Origin: Rickettsiaceae bacterium
GTDB taxonomy: Bacteria; Pseudomonadota; Alphaproteobacteria; Rickettsiales; Rickettsiaceae
Assembly: GCA_028372485.1 (NCBI GenBank)
Contig: JAOMYS010000002.1
Span: forward strand, 1 to 25,978
Length of the DNA stretch: 25,978 bases
Direction of reading: 5' to 3'
Numbering within the stretch: the first letter of the stretch is position 1; the number at the start of each line of letters is the position of its first letter. The translations under genes and the position numbers were made by a program. Under the pieces are notes generated by a model. That model made no database searches, had not been told where the DNA came from, and was given only the letters and a program-made list of their open reading frames with translations. This document shows positions 16,845-24,411 of this stretch, one piece after another.

Positions 16845-18236
16845 TTAAAAATTACCTCCATTCCTTGCGTCTCTATCCATTCCTTGATTCATTTGCGATA
16901 TTGCGTCTTTGAAGGAATCACCGCCATGTTTTGAATATCTGTCAAATCTAGGGTCATTCTTCTTTTCTTCCTTTTTTGAATTGTTGCTTGCGAAGCTACT
17001 GCTTTGCCCGCTTACATGCTCCCCGACTAAATCAACACCGTTTTGAAAGATCACATCTACTTCTCTACCAGAGGCTATTGCTATCTGAGGAGACATTGCG
17101 TTGAATCTATCCATTACAAAATCTGCCATCTTTGAGAAGGCATCACCTGTTCCATTTGCTATGCTTCCTTTTAATGCATTACTGTTTGTTAGAGCGTTTT
17201 GCTGACCTGATAATGGTGATATTGGAAATACTGAGCTTGTTGATTGGTTCTTTAGGAACTGAGACATCCCTCCAAGTACTCCGTTTAACATAGCCATGCG
17301 AAGTAGGTCAGAGGATTTGTCTACAACATGACCTTTGATACCGTTTCTTCCGTCCTCACCAACAATCCAGCCTTGAACGCTTCTCTCGATGATCTCTCCC
17401 TTGTCGTTCTCAAGGCTAAGTGTTTGTAATCTGCATCTAGCACGCTCACTAGATAAATCACCGGAGCAATCACCTATTAATATTGCTTCCTTTATTTGGT
17501 TTGTCCGTTTGCCTTTTGAGAATATCCCAGCGTCAGTAAGCCTCAGCATTATAGGCTCTGGATTAGATGTAGAGTTAGTACCAGTACCAACGACAACTCC
17601 AGTTAAGAGCACCGCTCTTGCAAAAGAGCCTGATGTTACGTATTTCTTGTGGTTTTTCTTGTTGCCATAGTCTTTTGTATATACTCCTATTGTTTTTAAA
17701 GGGGAGTGGTTTTGATTTATTTGAGATGCGCTTTGTTCCTGGCTAAGTCTGATATTCGTATCCAGCTTTTGCGCATCTATCTCTTCTTGTTGTTTTCTGA
17801 TTGTTTCTTTTAATGATTCAATTTGAGAACCAAACTCTATAAGTTTTAGATTTGACTCAGAGCTAATTGCTTTAATGCTGTTTTCTAGATCACTTTTGCT
17901 CGCCTTAACTCCATCCTCTACCCTAGAAGTCCATACATCTCTTGGATCAACAGACTCTTTAATTCCGACTAAGCCGCTCTGGTCGCTCTCTTCCTTCGAG
18001 AAAGGAATGGTAGACTGAGTTAATATATGGGGTTTAACGCTCTCCCCCTCATTTGATGAGAACAAATTAGAGAAAAAGAATATAAGCGCTAAAGCTATCC
18101 CTAAAAAGATGAAAGCCATTCTTGGGTTTGCTTTAGCTCTTTGAATAGTGGTTGATAGCTTCTGCTTTAAATCTTCGGCATCTATCCTCCCCTTTTGTAG
18201 TTTGGGGCTTTGCTCTTGACTGGTTTCTATGCTCAT
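16845..18236 (-). CDS. traB: TraB, envelope-spanning core protein (VirB10-like)
   Basis: 463 residues, against 475 for F TraB. A cytoplasmic N-terminus with a Gln/Lys-rich helix is followed by one transmembrane segment at about 40-60. Next come a periplasmic coiled coil (about 110-175) and a C-terminal domain like VirB10/TrbI with SFARAVLLTGVVVGTG, IMLRLTDAG, IGDCSGDLSSERARCRL and VQGWIVGEDGRNGIKGHVV. TraB links inner and outer membranes in the F-type channel together with TraK and TraV. Its last codons carry the GGAGGT ribosome site used by the next gene. Confidence 0.93.
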   Translation of the reverse strand: MSIETSQEQSPKLQKGRIDAEDLKQKLSTTIQRAKANPRMAFIFLGIALALIFFFSNLFSSNEGESVKPHILTQSTIPFSKEESDQSGLVGIKESVDPRDVWTSRVEDGVKASKSDLENSIKAISSESNLKLIEFGSQIESLKETIRKQQEEIDAQKLDTNIRLSQEQSASQINQNHSPLKTIGVYTKDYGNKKNHKKYVTSGSFARAVLLTGVVVGTGTNSTSNPEPIMLRLTDAGIFSKGKRTNQIKEAILIGDCSGDLSSERARCRLQTLSLENDKGEIIERSVQGWIVGEDGRNGIKGHVVDKSSDLLRMAMLNGVLGGMSQFLKNQSTSSVFPISPLSGQQNALTNSNALKGSIANGTGDAFSKMADFVMDRFNAMSPQIAIASGREVDVIFQNGVDLVGEHVSGQSSSFASNNSKKEEKKNDPRFDRYSKHGGDSFKDAISQMNQGMDRDARNGGNF

Positions 18237-18315
18237 ATTCTTTTGTATTTGTGTTTGTGTTTCTCTTTAATCTCGATCTGGACTTAAGGATTGATTTTGT
18301 TTGCGGAGTAACTTA

Positions 18316-18714
18316 CTAGAATCCAAGCTTCATCCCGCCATTAATCCACTCAAGAACAATCGCAAGGGTCGCAACCGCTCCAACTACCTTCAAACCAAAT
18401 TCAACGCTTCCTTTGTATGCAGCTGTAGCAATTCCTCCAATTGAGGTTATAGATAGAAATGCATTCTTTAGCTTTCCGTTGGCTAATGTGTCTACTTTTC
18501 CCGCTGTCTCCTCTAGGGTTAAAGCTCCAGCAAGTGCTATTTCTGGAAAAATGCAGAAAGCCATAAGCACTCCAAACGATAACCATGCCAATGGCTCTAT
18601 ATTTGATAGGGGGTTGTTCCTGGCTTGTGTTTGTACTTGAGATTGCATTTGAGTTCGTGTTTTGCTTAGTGCTTGTATCTTTTTGTTTGTATTGAAGTTC
18701 ATGGTTTTTCTCAT
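18316..18714 (-). CDS. traA: TraA-like F-type prepilin
   Basis: 132 residues. A long leader contains a basic Gln/Thr/Lys-rich N-terminus and a hydrophobic stretch ending PEIALA. Cleavage after that Ala would leave exactly 70 residues, the mature length of F pilin. The mature part starts GALTLEETAG and then has two hydrophobic helices (about LKNAFLSITSIGGIATAAY and LKVVGAVATLAIVLEWI) joined by a short loop with a Lys, matching pilin topology. The leader of about 62 residues (58 if the fifth codon, Met, is used) recalls the 51-residue F leader. In F, traA precedes traL; here it sits between traK and traB. Low sequence conservation means the assignment rests on architecture and context. Nearby codons contain A-rich microrepeats (about 18620-18690). 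Confidence 0.75.
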   Translation of the reverse strand: MRKTMNFNTNKKIQALSKTRTQMQSQVQTQARNNPLSNIEPLAWLSFGVLMAFCIFPEIALAGALTLEETAGKVDTLANGKLKNAFLSITSIGGIATAAYKGSVEFGLKVVGAVATLAIVLEWINGGMKLGF

Positions 18715-18732
18715 AATTGTTTTTTAATTAAT

Positions 18733-19308
18733 TTAATTGGTTGTTTGATTGGGTTTGATGAGCTTTACAGGCTCTGGATTTTTCTCATGGAATTTGAGGC
18801 AAATATCCTGAACCGTTCCATCCTCACCAGTGATGGTCACATACAGCTTTTCTCTTGGTGTAGAACCTGCTGAATCCGTGTCTTCTGAATTTGGCGCAAT
18901 GATTAGATACCCTTGATTGTGTATCTGAATAGCAACTTCTTCCTGCGGATATACAAAGACATCCGTTATTCTCTCATCCTCAATAGAGAATCTGGTATAT
19001 CCTTTATTTGAAATCGCTACTTCTATTGACATACTCTCATCTAGTTCGTAGTGATTTCTTCTCTTTATTTTAGTTTTATTCGTTTCTGCCTGGGCGTCAT
19101 CTAATTCGCCCAGCAGAAAGCTAAACTCTTTGTCCTCACGCTCTGGAGCTTTTGATAACTGCATCTCTGATGCTTCAAATCCAGCCTTGCCTATTAAGCG
19201 CTTGGCAGGAATGCGTTTTATTGAGCAACCACTAAGTATAGTTGCTGCAATTATAGTTGCTGCAAGTGGCTTTAGTTTTGACCTTAAAGCGGTTATTGGT
19301 GTTCTCAT
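18733..19308 (-). CDS. traK: TraK, secretin-like core protein with lipobox
   Basis: 191 residues, shorter than F TraK (242). The TraK pattern is clear: SIEVAISNKGYTRFSIEDER followed by ITDVFVYPQEE, a GYLIIAP strand and REKLYVTITGEDGTVQDICL. In F-like systems TraK forms the outer part of the core with TraB and TraV. Unlike the classical protein, the N-terminal signal ends in LSGC (Cys28), which reads as a lipobox, so this TraK may itself be lipid-anchored. Start is ATG at 19308. The order traL-traE-traK matches F. Confidence 0.88.
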   Translation of the reverse strand: MRTPITALRSKLKPLAATIIAATILSGCSIKRIPAKRLIGKAGFEASEMQLSKAPEREDKEFSFLLGELDDAQAETNKTKIKRRNHYELDESMSIEVAISNKGYTRFSIEDERITDVFVYPQEEVAIQIHNQGYLIIAPNSEDTDSAGSTPREKLYVTITGEDGTVQDICLKFHEKNPEPVKLIKPNQTTN

Positions 19309-19362
19309 GTTTCTGTTCTTTTTATTTTAATTTTGGTGTGATTTGAGCTTGTATTCATTTGT

Positions 19363-19938
19363 CTATTTAACGCCCTTGGTTTTTTCTGTATCTTTTATCT
19401 CTTCCTCTATCTTGGTAAGTAGCACAAGGCCACGTATACCCTCCTTGTAAAAAATGAGATATGACTTCTCTAGGGATATCTTCTCCCCAGAGTCCCCAAA
19501 CCAATAATGGAGTGTGCCATTAACTCTTGCTCCTCCAGGGATTGAGTTAGCATCCTTGATGAAGAACACAGAGCTTGCTCTATTGCCTTGTATGAAGGAG
19601 AGTTGATTACTGAAGAACTTTGTAAGCTCACTACTTCCATCGCTGATCTTGCGTATCCCAGCATGCTGAGCTTCAACATCCTCGGGTGAGGTTGTAAATA
19701 GTTCTCTTGCTATATAGCTAGCCCAGTTCTGCAAATATGATGGGTATAGTTTTTGATTAGATACCTCCATTCTGCGGTCAGTATCATTACACGGTATGAG
19801 AATCCTTTTCTCCTCACGTGATGTGCATGCGTATCCCAGCATTAGACAAAGGAGGCTCAAAAGAACAACAGCAGCAAGTAGCCATTTGTTGTAGCGCATT
19901 ACCTCTGATAATGAGGATGTTTTCCATTTGTGGTTCAT
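19363..19938 (-). CDS. traE: TraE, inner-membrane pilus assembly protein (VirB5/VirB8-position)
   Basis: 191 residues, against 188 for F TraE. A short cytoplasmic start (residues 1-18) precedes a transmembrane segment (about 19-38) and a periplasmic domain with an NQKLYPSYLQNWASYIARELFTTSPEDV-type region. TraE belongs to the membrane platform of F-type systems. Its ATG overlaps the traL stop by four bases (ATGA), confirming the start and suggesting coupled translation. Confidence 0.9.
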   Translation of the reverse strand: MNHKWKTSSLSEVMRYNKWLLAAVVLLSLLCLMLGYACTSREEKRILIPCNDTDRRMEVSNQKLYPSYLQNWASYIARELFTTSPEDVEAQHAGIRKISDGSSELTKFFSNQLSFIQGNRASSVFFIKDANSIPGGARVNGTLHYWFGDSGEKISLEKSYLIFYKEGIRGLVLLTKIEEEIKDTEKTKGVK

Positions 19939-20246
19939 CGCCCTACCCTCCTCTTGCCAAGTAGCCTCGGATGAGAGCTGGGCGCTAGAATAAAGCCTTT
20001 AGCAACAAGGAAGCTCCTTAGTTTGAAGTTCTGTGATAGGCGTTTGTATTTCTTGAACAAATAGCAAAGAACAACACCGCCTATCATGCATAAGAATCCG
20101 TATTTAATTGCTCCGTTATTTAAGAGCCAAAGACCACCGAATATACTAGGTAATGTTACTCCCCACTCGTCGGGAGTAAGACCGAGATACTTCAATGGTC
20201 GTGACATAGACCAGAATAGTCTTTGGTTGGAATTATGTTGGTTCAT
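19935..20246 (-). CDS. traL: TraL, inner-membrane platform protein (VirB3-like)
   Basis: 103 residues, against 91 for F TraL. It has a short N-terminus with SRPLKYLGLTPDEW, the typical R-P...L-G-D/E-type start of the TraL/VirB3 group. Two hydrophobic segments at about 28-45 and 48-65 are followed by a basic C-terminus. It begins the recognisable F-type cluster in this window, 68 bases after the end of the frameshift-split gene. Confidence 0.88.
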   Translation of the reverse strand: MNQHNSNQRLFWSMSRPLKYLGLTPDEWGVTLPSIFGGLWLLNNGAIKYGFLCMIGGVVLCYLFKKYKRLSQNFKLRSFLVAKGFILAPSSHPRLLGKRRVGR

Positions 20247-20314
20247 AGTTACTTGTTTTTAGTTGTCGTTTTCTTTGTTTTGATATGATTTTTTAATAAT
20301 TAGTTCATAGCAGC

Positions 20315-21048
20315 TTAGTCAATATCAAATTGCAGCCTAAATTGGGCAAATTCCAAAGAGTTTAGGTGACTGTATTCCGCTAACCTCTTTTTAATATCTG
20401 GACATTCGTGCAAGACACGACCCCACGGACTTAGAAGCGCTACCTTAGTTAACTCTTCCACTTTGACCTCTTGCGCATTTAGCTCATACTTGAAGCCTGG
20501 GTAGTTTTTAGAGTCTTCTTTTGCAACGCCCCCTGGTTTTTCGAGGTTTTCTTCGGCTTCTCTTTTTTTCGCCTCTTGCCTATTTTGAAAATCTTTGAAA
20601 GACTTCTCTCTAATCTTCGCACTTGGTAATTTGTGAATTAGAGCTGGGGTATATAATTGAGAGCTAGCGCTATATGCTTCGATTGCTGCTAATACCTCCC
20701 TGTCGCCTCCTGGTAATGAGAGATATGCTTTGATTCCATCTGCGCCTAGAGTGAGTAGTTTTTTACGCCCTGCCTTGCAAACTCGTCTCTAAACTTATCT
20801 CTAGGTAGACTCTGCCTTGTAAAGTGATTTGCAAATGCTCGGCGTCTTCCTTCGCTTTTTAAGAACTCCATTTCTACAAAAGAAGCGTGCCACTCTATTA
20901 GGGAGTATAACTTCTCTTGCTTCTCGCTATTCTTGATATAAGAATATTTCTGATCAATCGAGAGGAAGGCAAGGAATAATATGATTATCCCGAGTAGAAG
21001 ATTGGTTACATTCATATTTTGAGCTTTAGGTTCTTTGTTGTTATTCAT
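20315..21048 (-). CDS. Membrane-anchored protein split by -1 frameshift at A_AAA_AAC
   Basis: The first part runs from an ATG at 21048 for 100 codons to TAG (20748-20746): one membrane segment (about 17-33) then a charged helical region. The -1 frame then stays open for 147 codons to TAA at 20317-20315, yet contains no ATG and no usable start near its beginning. Its only TTG/GTG codons are deep inside. Joining them at A AAA AAC (20764-20758) gives a continuous protein of about 244 residues, passing from DEFARQGVKK into LLTLGADGIKAYLSLPGG, then a Lys/Glu-rich middle and a C-terminus with PWGRVLHECPDIKKRLAEY. I do not recognise the family. The 5' half may also be made alone as a 100-residue product. 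A real mutation or a missing A in a homopolymer are alternatives. Confidence 0.65.
20758..20764 (-). other. In-register A_AAA_AAC slippery heptamer
   Basis: Zero-frame codons are GTA AAA AAC TAC TCA CTC TAG, so the heptamer is in the correct register for -1 slippage, 10 bases before the stop. AAGG and AGGG sequences 5-12 bases upstream could act as an internal Shine-Dalgarno stimulator, as in dnaX. No convincing downstream hairpin is visible. Confidence 0.5.
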
Positions 21049-21060
21049 TAGTATTGCTCT

Positions 21061-21300
21061 CTACTTTTTTTGTTTATTGACTTTCATTGCGCTTATCGCA
21101 TCTTTGTAGAATTTCTCAGGGACTAGATACACATTATCTCCGCTATCTAGGCATATCTTCTGTATGTGTTTCTCATCCAAGGCAAATGCTGATACTATTG
21201 TGCTGACATGTGCTATGAATTGAGGCTCGCCCCATTCTAGTAACTTGTATTCTTGCTCCGCAGTTTTATGCTCTTTGTTTGTTTTGTTATCTGTGGTCAT
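21061..21300 (-). CDS. Hypothetical 79-residue soluble protein
   Basis: 79 residues, no signal peptide or membrane segment; acidic-basic mixed start, then a compact region LLEWGEPQFIAHVSTIVSAFALDEK and a Lys-rich tail. I do not recognise it. It is very likely real: AAAAGGAGAA lies 8 bases before the ATG at 21300, between two genes of the same strand spaced by about 12-15 bases. Its position at the head of the tra cluster suggests a transfer-related or regulatory role, with no direct evidence. Confidence 0.7.
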   Translation of the reverse strand: MTTDNKTNKEHKTAEQEYKLLEWGEPQFIAHVSTIVSAFALDEKHIQKICLDSGDNVYLVPEKFYKDAISAMKVNKQKK

Positions 21301-21315
21301 ATTAATTTCTCCTTT

Positions 21316-22092
21316 TTAGTTAAAATCTCTACTTAAGAGGCGTACGCACTGATTTGATTTTGTCATCAAGGCAAACTCCTCATTTTCCAATGAGGCTACA
21401 AGATGACAGTTTTGTCTTTGGTTTTTGCCATGTAGGTTTTGCAATATTTGGGCTTGCTTGCTCCCTTTTATTCTGATTCCCTCTAATTCGGAGTTCAAAG
21501 CGACCCCATCTATCTGGAAGATAATTTGAATATCGCAGTAATGCATGACTCTGCATATTATGTGCGCCTCTTCTTTTGATGGATCGAGATGGATAATGTA
21601 ATTCTTGGGCTTGTTCTTCTTTGAAGAAGAGAGAACTAGAGCGCAGAACTTTTTTGCATCTATTTCCTTGAGTTTTATATCTTGCTTAAGTGAGGCGTTT
21701 TTTATCTCATCTAAGAGCGCGCTTGAGGCAGAACCAGAGCCTCCAATGATGCAGATATTGCCACTAGTTCTTATCTTTGCCCCGGCAGTTATTCCATCAC
21801 GATCAAAGAGGTTAAGTTTAATGATAAATTGAGATTGGGGCGGGGGTGTATTTATGATGTTATATTTGCCAAGAGCTTTTGATTTGAAAATGGTAGGCTT
21901 TTCTTTAGAAACAATTTTTGTTTTTGCTTCCGCCAGTGGCTCTATATTTGCTATTTTTGAAAGGGGTGATGCAGGAGTAGCTGCATTCCCGTTTTTGTCA
22001 TAAAGAGCATAACTATCTTCGCAAGTGGATCTCCGCCTGCTTATTGGCGTAAAGTCAGGCTTGCTCTTTAGTATGTTTTCTAGTATCTTCAC
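21316..22092 (-). CDS. Protein with decayed TraC-like P-loop, function unknown
   Basis: 258 residues if the GTG at 22092 is used. That start has GAGG six bases upstream, whereas the TTG at 22104 has none. Residues about 113-130 read ICIIGGSGSASSALLDEI and align without gaps with TraC MCIGGISGSGKSVLMEEI: the P-loop Gly is Ala and the Lys is Ser. Just upstream, LFDRD...SGN resembles the segment preceding the P-loop in TraC proteins. The last 20 residues (EEFALMTKSN...CVRLLSRDF) can be matched to the TraC end region EFTLW...CQLRLDPF. The central domain is much shorter and no Walker B is evident. It may be a highly diverged or degenerated TraC-type ATPase that no longer binds ATP. The N-terminal 80 residues are not recognised. 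Confidence 0.65.
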   Translation of the reverse strand: MKILENILKSKPDFTPISRRRSTCEDSYALYDKNGNAATPASPLSKIANIEPLAEAKTKIVSKEKPTIFKSKALGKYNIINTPPPQSQFIIKLNLFDRDGITAGAKIRTSGNICIIGGSGSASSALLDEIKNASLKQDIKLKEIDAKKFCALVLSSSKKNKPKNYIIHLDPSKEEAHIICRVMHYCDIQIIFQIDGVALNSELEGIRIKGSKQAQILQNLHGKNQRQNCHLVASLENEEFALMTKSNQCVRLLSRDFN

Positions 22093-22136
22093 TCTTAACC
22101 TCAAGGTGATTTAATTATTGCTTTGTTGTTGTGTTT

Positions 22137-22179
22137 TCCAGTGGATATCAAGGGTCTCAAGTCTTAATTATCCGCTGGA
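22137..22179. repeat. Inverted repeat, 11-base arms with one mismatch
   Basis: TCCAGTGGATA at 22137-22147 and TATCCGCTGGA at 22169-22179 pair over 11 positions with one non-Watson-Crick position (a G-U pair in plus-strand RNA), around a 21-base loop. It lies in the 155-base gap between the methyltransferase and the first gene of the tra-linked series, so it could be an operator, a recombination site or an RNA hairpin in the operon leader. No obvious T-run follows on the minus strand. Confidence 0.5.
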
Positions 22180-22201
22180 GCTACAACTAATTTATTAGCT
22201 C
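22178..22201. repeat. Second inverted repeat, GAGCTA/TAGCTC
   Basis: GAGCTA at 22178-22183 and TAGCTC at 22196-22201 form a perfect 6-base inverted repeat around a loop holding the inner palindrome CTAAT-TT-ATTAG. On the plus strand it is followed by a T-rich run, but no plus-strand gene lies upstream. It directly abuts the first inverted repeat, making one compact structured intergenic element. Confidence 0.45.
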
Positions 22202-22247
22202 TTTATCTCTTTGTTTTTTCTTCTTTTTTCATTTCTTTAATTTTGTT

Positions 22248-23042
22248 CTATATTTTAGTTGCTTCAAAGCCTACATGACCCATATTTTTACTATCCGTAT
22301 CATTGGGGTAGTCAAATAAGCTTATGTCATTAATTTTAAAACCATACTTAGGTAGTAGGCTCTCTAAATCAGGTATATCAAATACATGTAAGAACGGATT
22401 TACATATTCTTTGTGGTTTGGATTAATTTCCCACTGATTTTCTATTTCTCCTGCCCACTCTTTCCCCGCCTCCTTTTGCATTTTATACTTCTCTAGAAAG
22501 CCTTCTTTTATTGCAGAATGATAAGGGGTAACGCTTGTAAAATAAAACTTCCCCTCTTCTGCAAGAGACTTGTGGATTTTTTTTAAAGCAAAATCAACCT
22601 CTTCCCCTTTTAAAAAATGCATTATTCTAGATGCAAGGATTGAGCCTATTTTTTTATCTGAATAATCAAACCCTTCTGGAAACGTGCTATTCACTAAAAA
22701 CAAATCCTCTCTTCTGTCAATTTTACTGTTTGCGCCAAGAGCCATTAGATGGTCTATACTGGCATCAAATGCTATAACTTTATTACCTTGTTCTAAGGCT
22801 TTGAGGGTAGTAAACCCATAAGCGCAACCAATATCAATTGAATATTTCACGTCTTTTGCCCTGTTTACAAACGATTCACTGTATTTGTCAAGATCTATTT
22901 TCATAAACCCCGTTTGGTTTAAAGTGGGTATCTCGTCTTTAACTTGATCTGGTATTTTTATTTTTTGAGCCTCCGAGAAATCTAGCATACTAGCTTTATA
23001 TCCGTATTCCGTTAGGGCATGACTACCAAAACTACTGGTCAC
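22248..23042 (-). CDS. Class I SAM-dependent methyltransferase
   Basis: 264 residues. SAM-binding motif I is SIDIGCAYGF (about 68-77), followed by VIAFDAS, where Asp93 would hold the ribose hydroxyls. A downstream ILASRIMHFLKGEEVDFALKKIHKSLAEEGKFYF region matches motifs IV-V of Rossmann-fold methyltransferases. The substrate cannot be told; similar proteins act on small molecules as well as on protein or lipid. The start is GTG at 23042 with AAAAGG about 8 bases upstream. It appears to have its own promoter (TTGTCT - 16 - TATGAT). It is separated from the tra genes by structured intergenic DNA and looks like accessory cargo. Confidence 0.85.
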   Translation of the reverse strand: MTSSFGSHALTEYGYKASMLDFSEAQKIKIPDQVKDEIPTLNQTGFMKIDLDKYSESFVNRAKDVKYSIDIGCAYGFTTLKALEQGNKVIAFDASIDHLMALGANSKIDRREDLFLVNSTFPEGFDYSDKKIGSILASRIMHFLKGEEVDFALKKIHKSLAEEGKFYFTSVTPYHSAIKEGFLEKYKMQKEAGKEWAGEIENQWEINPNHKEYVNPFLHVFDIPDLESLLPKYGFKINDISLFDYPNDTDSKNMGHVGFEATKI

Positions 23043-23071
23043 TTTTAAACCTTTTATTTGTTTATAGCTTT

Positions 23072-23099
23072 ATCATACACCCTTAAAAACATTAGACAA
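23072..23099 (-). promoter_or_regulatory. Candidate sigma-70 promoter of the methyltransferase gene
   Basis: On the minus strand TTGTCT (23099-23094) and TATGAT (23077-23072) are separated by 16 bases, giving 4 of 6 and 5 of 6 matches to the consensus boxes. Transcription would start about 20-25 bases before the GTG at 23042. The 121-base gap after the transporter gene fits a new transcription unit here. AT-rich DNA makes chance matches common. Confidence 0.4.
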
Positions 23100-23163
23100 T
23101 GGGGGAAAAACCCGCATGAATGTAAAAATTTCTTTAATGTTTTTGTAATACGTACATTTCTAA

Positions 23164-24411
23164 TTAACTACTTTTTGTTAACTTTTTAAGTTTTACTAGA
23201 TGCACAGATAGCGCTGCTGATAAGCATATTACAGATATATATCCACCTAATATATATTCTGGATGGTTGTATCCCCCTGTTATATAGTTAGCTACCATAG
23301 GCACTGTGCCACCTATGCACCCCATTCCTATACTATAGAAAAATGACATGCAGCTCATCCTTGTCTTTGCTTCAAATATCTCTGCACTATATATATTTAT
23401 ACCACCTATCATCGCAGAAGCTGCCAACGTATAAAGAATAGAGAAAATAGATATTGCAACATCTCCAGATGCAAAACTTATTAGGTTAACAAAAAAGAAA
23501 CCAGTAACTGCCATAGCAACAGAGGTAAAAATCAAATAATTTTTTCTATTAAATTGATCTGAGATATACCCCGAAAAAGGTAAAGTAAAAAACATTACAA
23601 AGCTAACAAGCAGTGAAACATATTTGTAATCTTGATCTGCTCTTATAATACTTAAGTGACTCGACAAAAATACAGACCCAAAAAAGAAGCTTGTTCCATT
23701 AGCAGCCGCCACTAGCATTGTAGACAGGCTCTCGAGCTTTTGAGTTTTAAAGCCTTCAAGCAAAGGTATTCCTTTAGATCGCTTTATTTTTGAAAACTCT
23801 TTAGTATCTTCTAACCTTTTCCTGATAAAAAAGCCTACTATAGCTAAGCAAAAACCAAACAAAAAGGCTAGTCTCCAGCTGTAGTCCGGCAAGCTCTCAT
23901 TTTGCAATATTTTACTTGCAAGGCTTGCAAGCATTACACCGCATGCCCCTCCTGCTGCAAGTATTCCTATAGATAGGCCTCTATACCGCTTTTCTGTATG
24001 CTCCATCGTAAATACAATTGCTCCCGTAAACTCCCCTCCTACGCTTATTCCCTGTGTCACTCTTACTAATACTATTATGTAGCAAGAAGCAATTCCAATG
24101 GCTTCGTACGTGGGTAACAAGCACATCGTTAGAGAGCATATACCCATTAAGGAAACGCTCGTGACTAGAGCTTTTTTTCTTCCTAAGGTATCCCCTATAT
24201 ATCCAAAAATTAGCGACCCAATTGGTCTAAACAAAAATCCTATAGCAAAAAAAATATAGGTGACTAGTAGAGCAGTCTCTTTGCTTAAGAACGACAGATA
24301 GTTTTCGTGCAATGATTTGGATAAAAATCCAAATATCACGAAATCATAGATTTCTAATGTATTTGCTAAAAAACAGGAGGCTACTACTTGTTTTGTTTGT
24401 GATTTTTTCAT
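23164..24411 (-). CDS. MFS transporter, metabolite:H+ symporter (ProP-like) family
   Basis: 415 residues with about 12 transmembrane segments. The MFS motif between segments 2 and 3 is present as GYIGDTLGRKKAL. The GISVGGEFTGAIVFTMEH region and the RGLS segment before helix 5 are typical of the metabolite:H+ symporter group that includes ProP, KgtP and similar carriers. The likely substrate is a small osmolyte or organic acid taken up from the host, but it cannot be specified. ProP-like carriers are abundant in Rickettsiales. The ATG overlaps the stop of the regulator gene as ATGA, so the two are coupled and the regulator may control uptake. Confidence 0.88.
   Translation of the reverse strand: MKKSQTKQVVASCFLANTLEIYDFVIFGFLSKSLHENYLSFLSKETALLVTYIFFAIGFLFRPIGSLIFGYIGDTLGRKKALVTSVSLMGICSLTMCLLPTYEAIGIASCYIIVLVRVTQGISVGGEFTGAIVFTMEHTEKRYRGLSIGILAAGGACGVMLASLASKILQNESLPDYSWRLAFLFGFCLAIVGFFIRKRLEDTKEFSKIKRSKGIPLLEGFKTQKLESLSTMLVAAANGTSFFFGSVFLSSHLSIIRADQDYKYVSLLVSFVMFFTLPFSGYISDQFNRKNYLIFTSVAMAVTGFFFVNLISFASGDVAISIFSILYTLAASAMIGGINIYSAEIFEAKTRMSCMSFFYSIGMGCIGGTVPMVANYITGGYNHPEYILGGYISVICLSAALSVHLVKLKKLTKSS

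Noticed and set aside
14024..17260. Shared 17-base word TGATTGGTTCTTTAGGA in traC and traB
   Set aside because: It encodes LKNQS in both genes with no further similarity around it; chance or codon bias is sufficient.
23098..23115. GGGGG-AAAAA-CCC hairpin as terminator after the MFS gene
   Set aside because: Stem is only three pairs and is not followed by a T-run on the minus strand.
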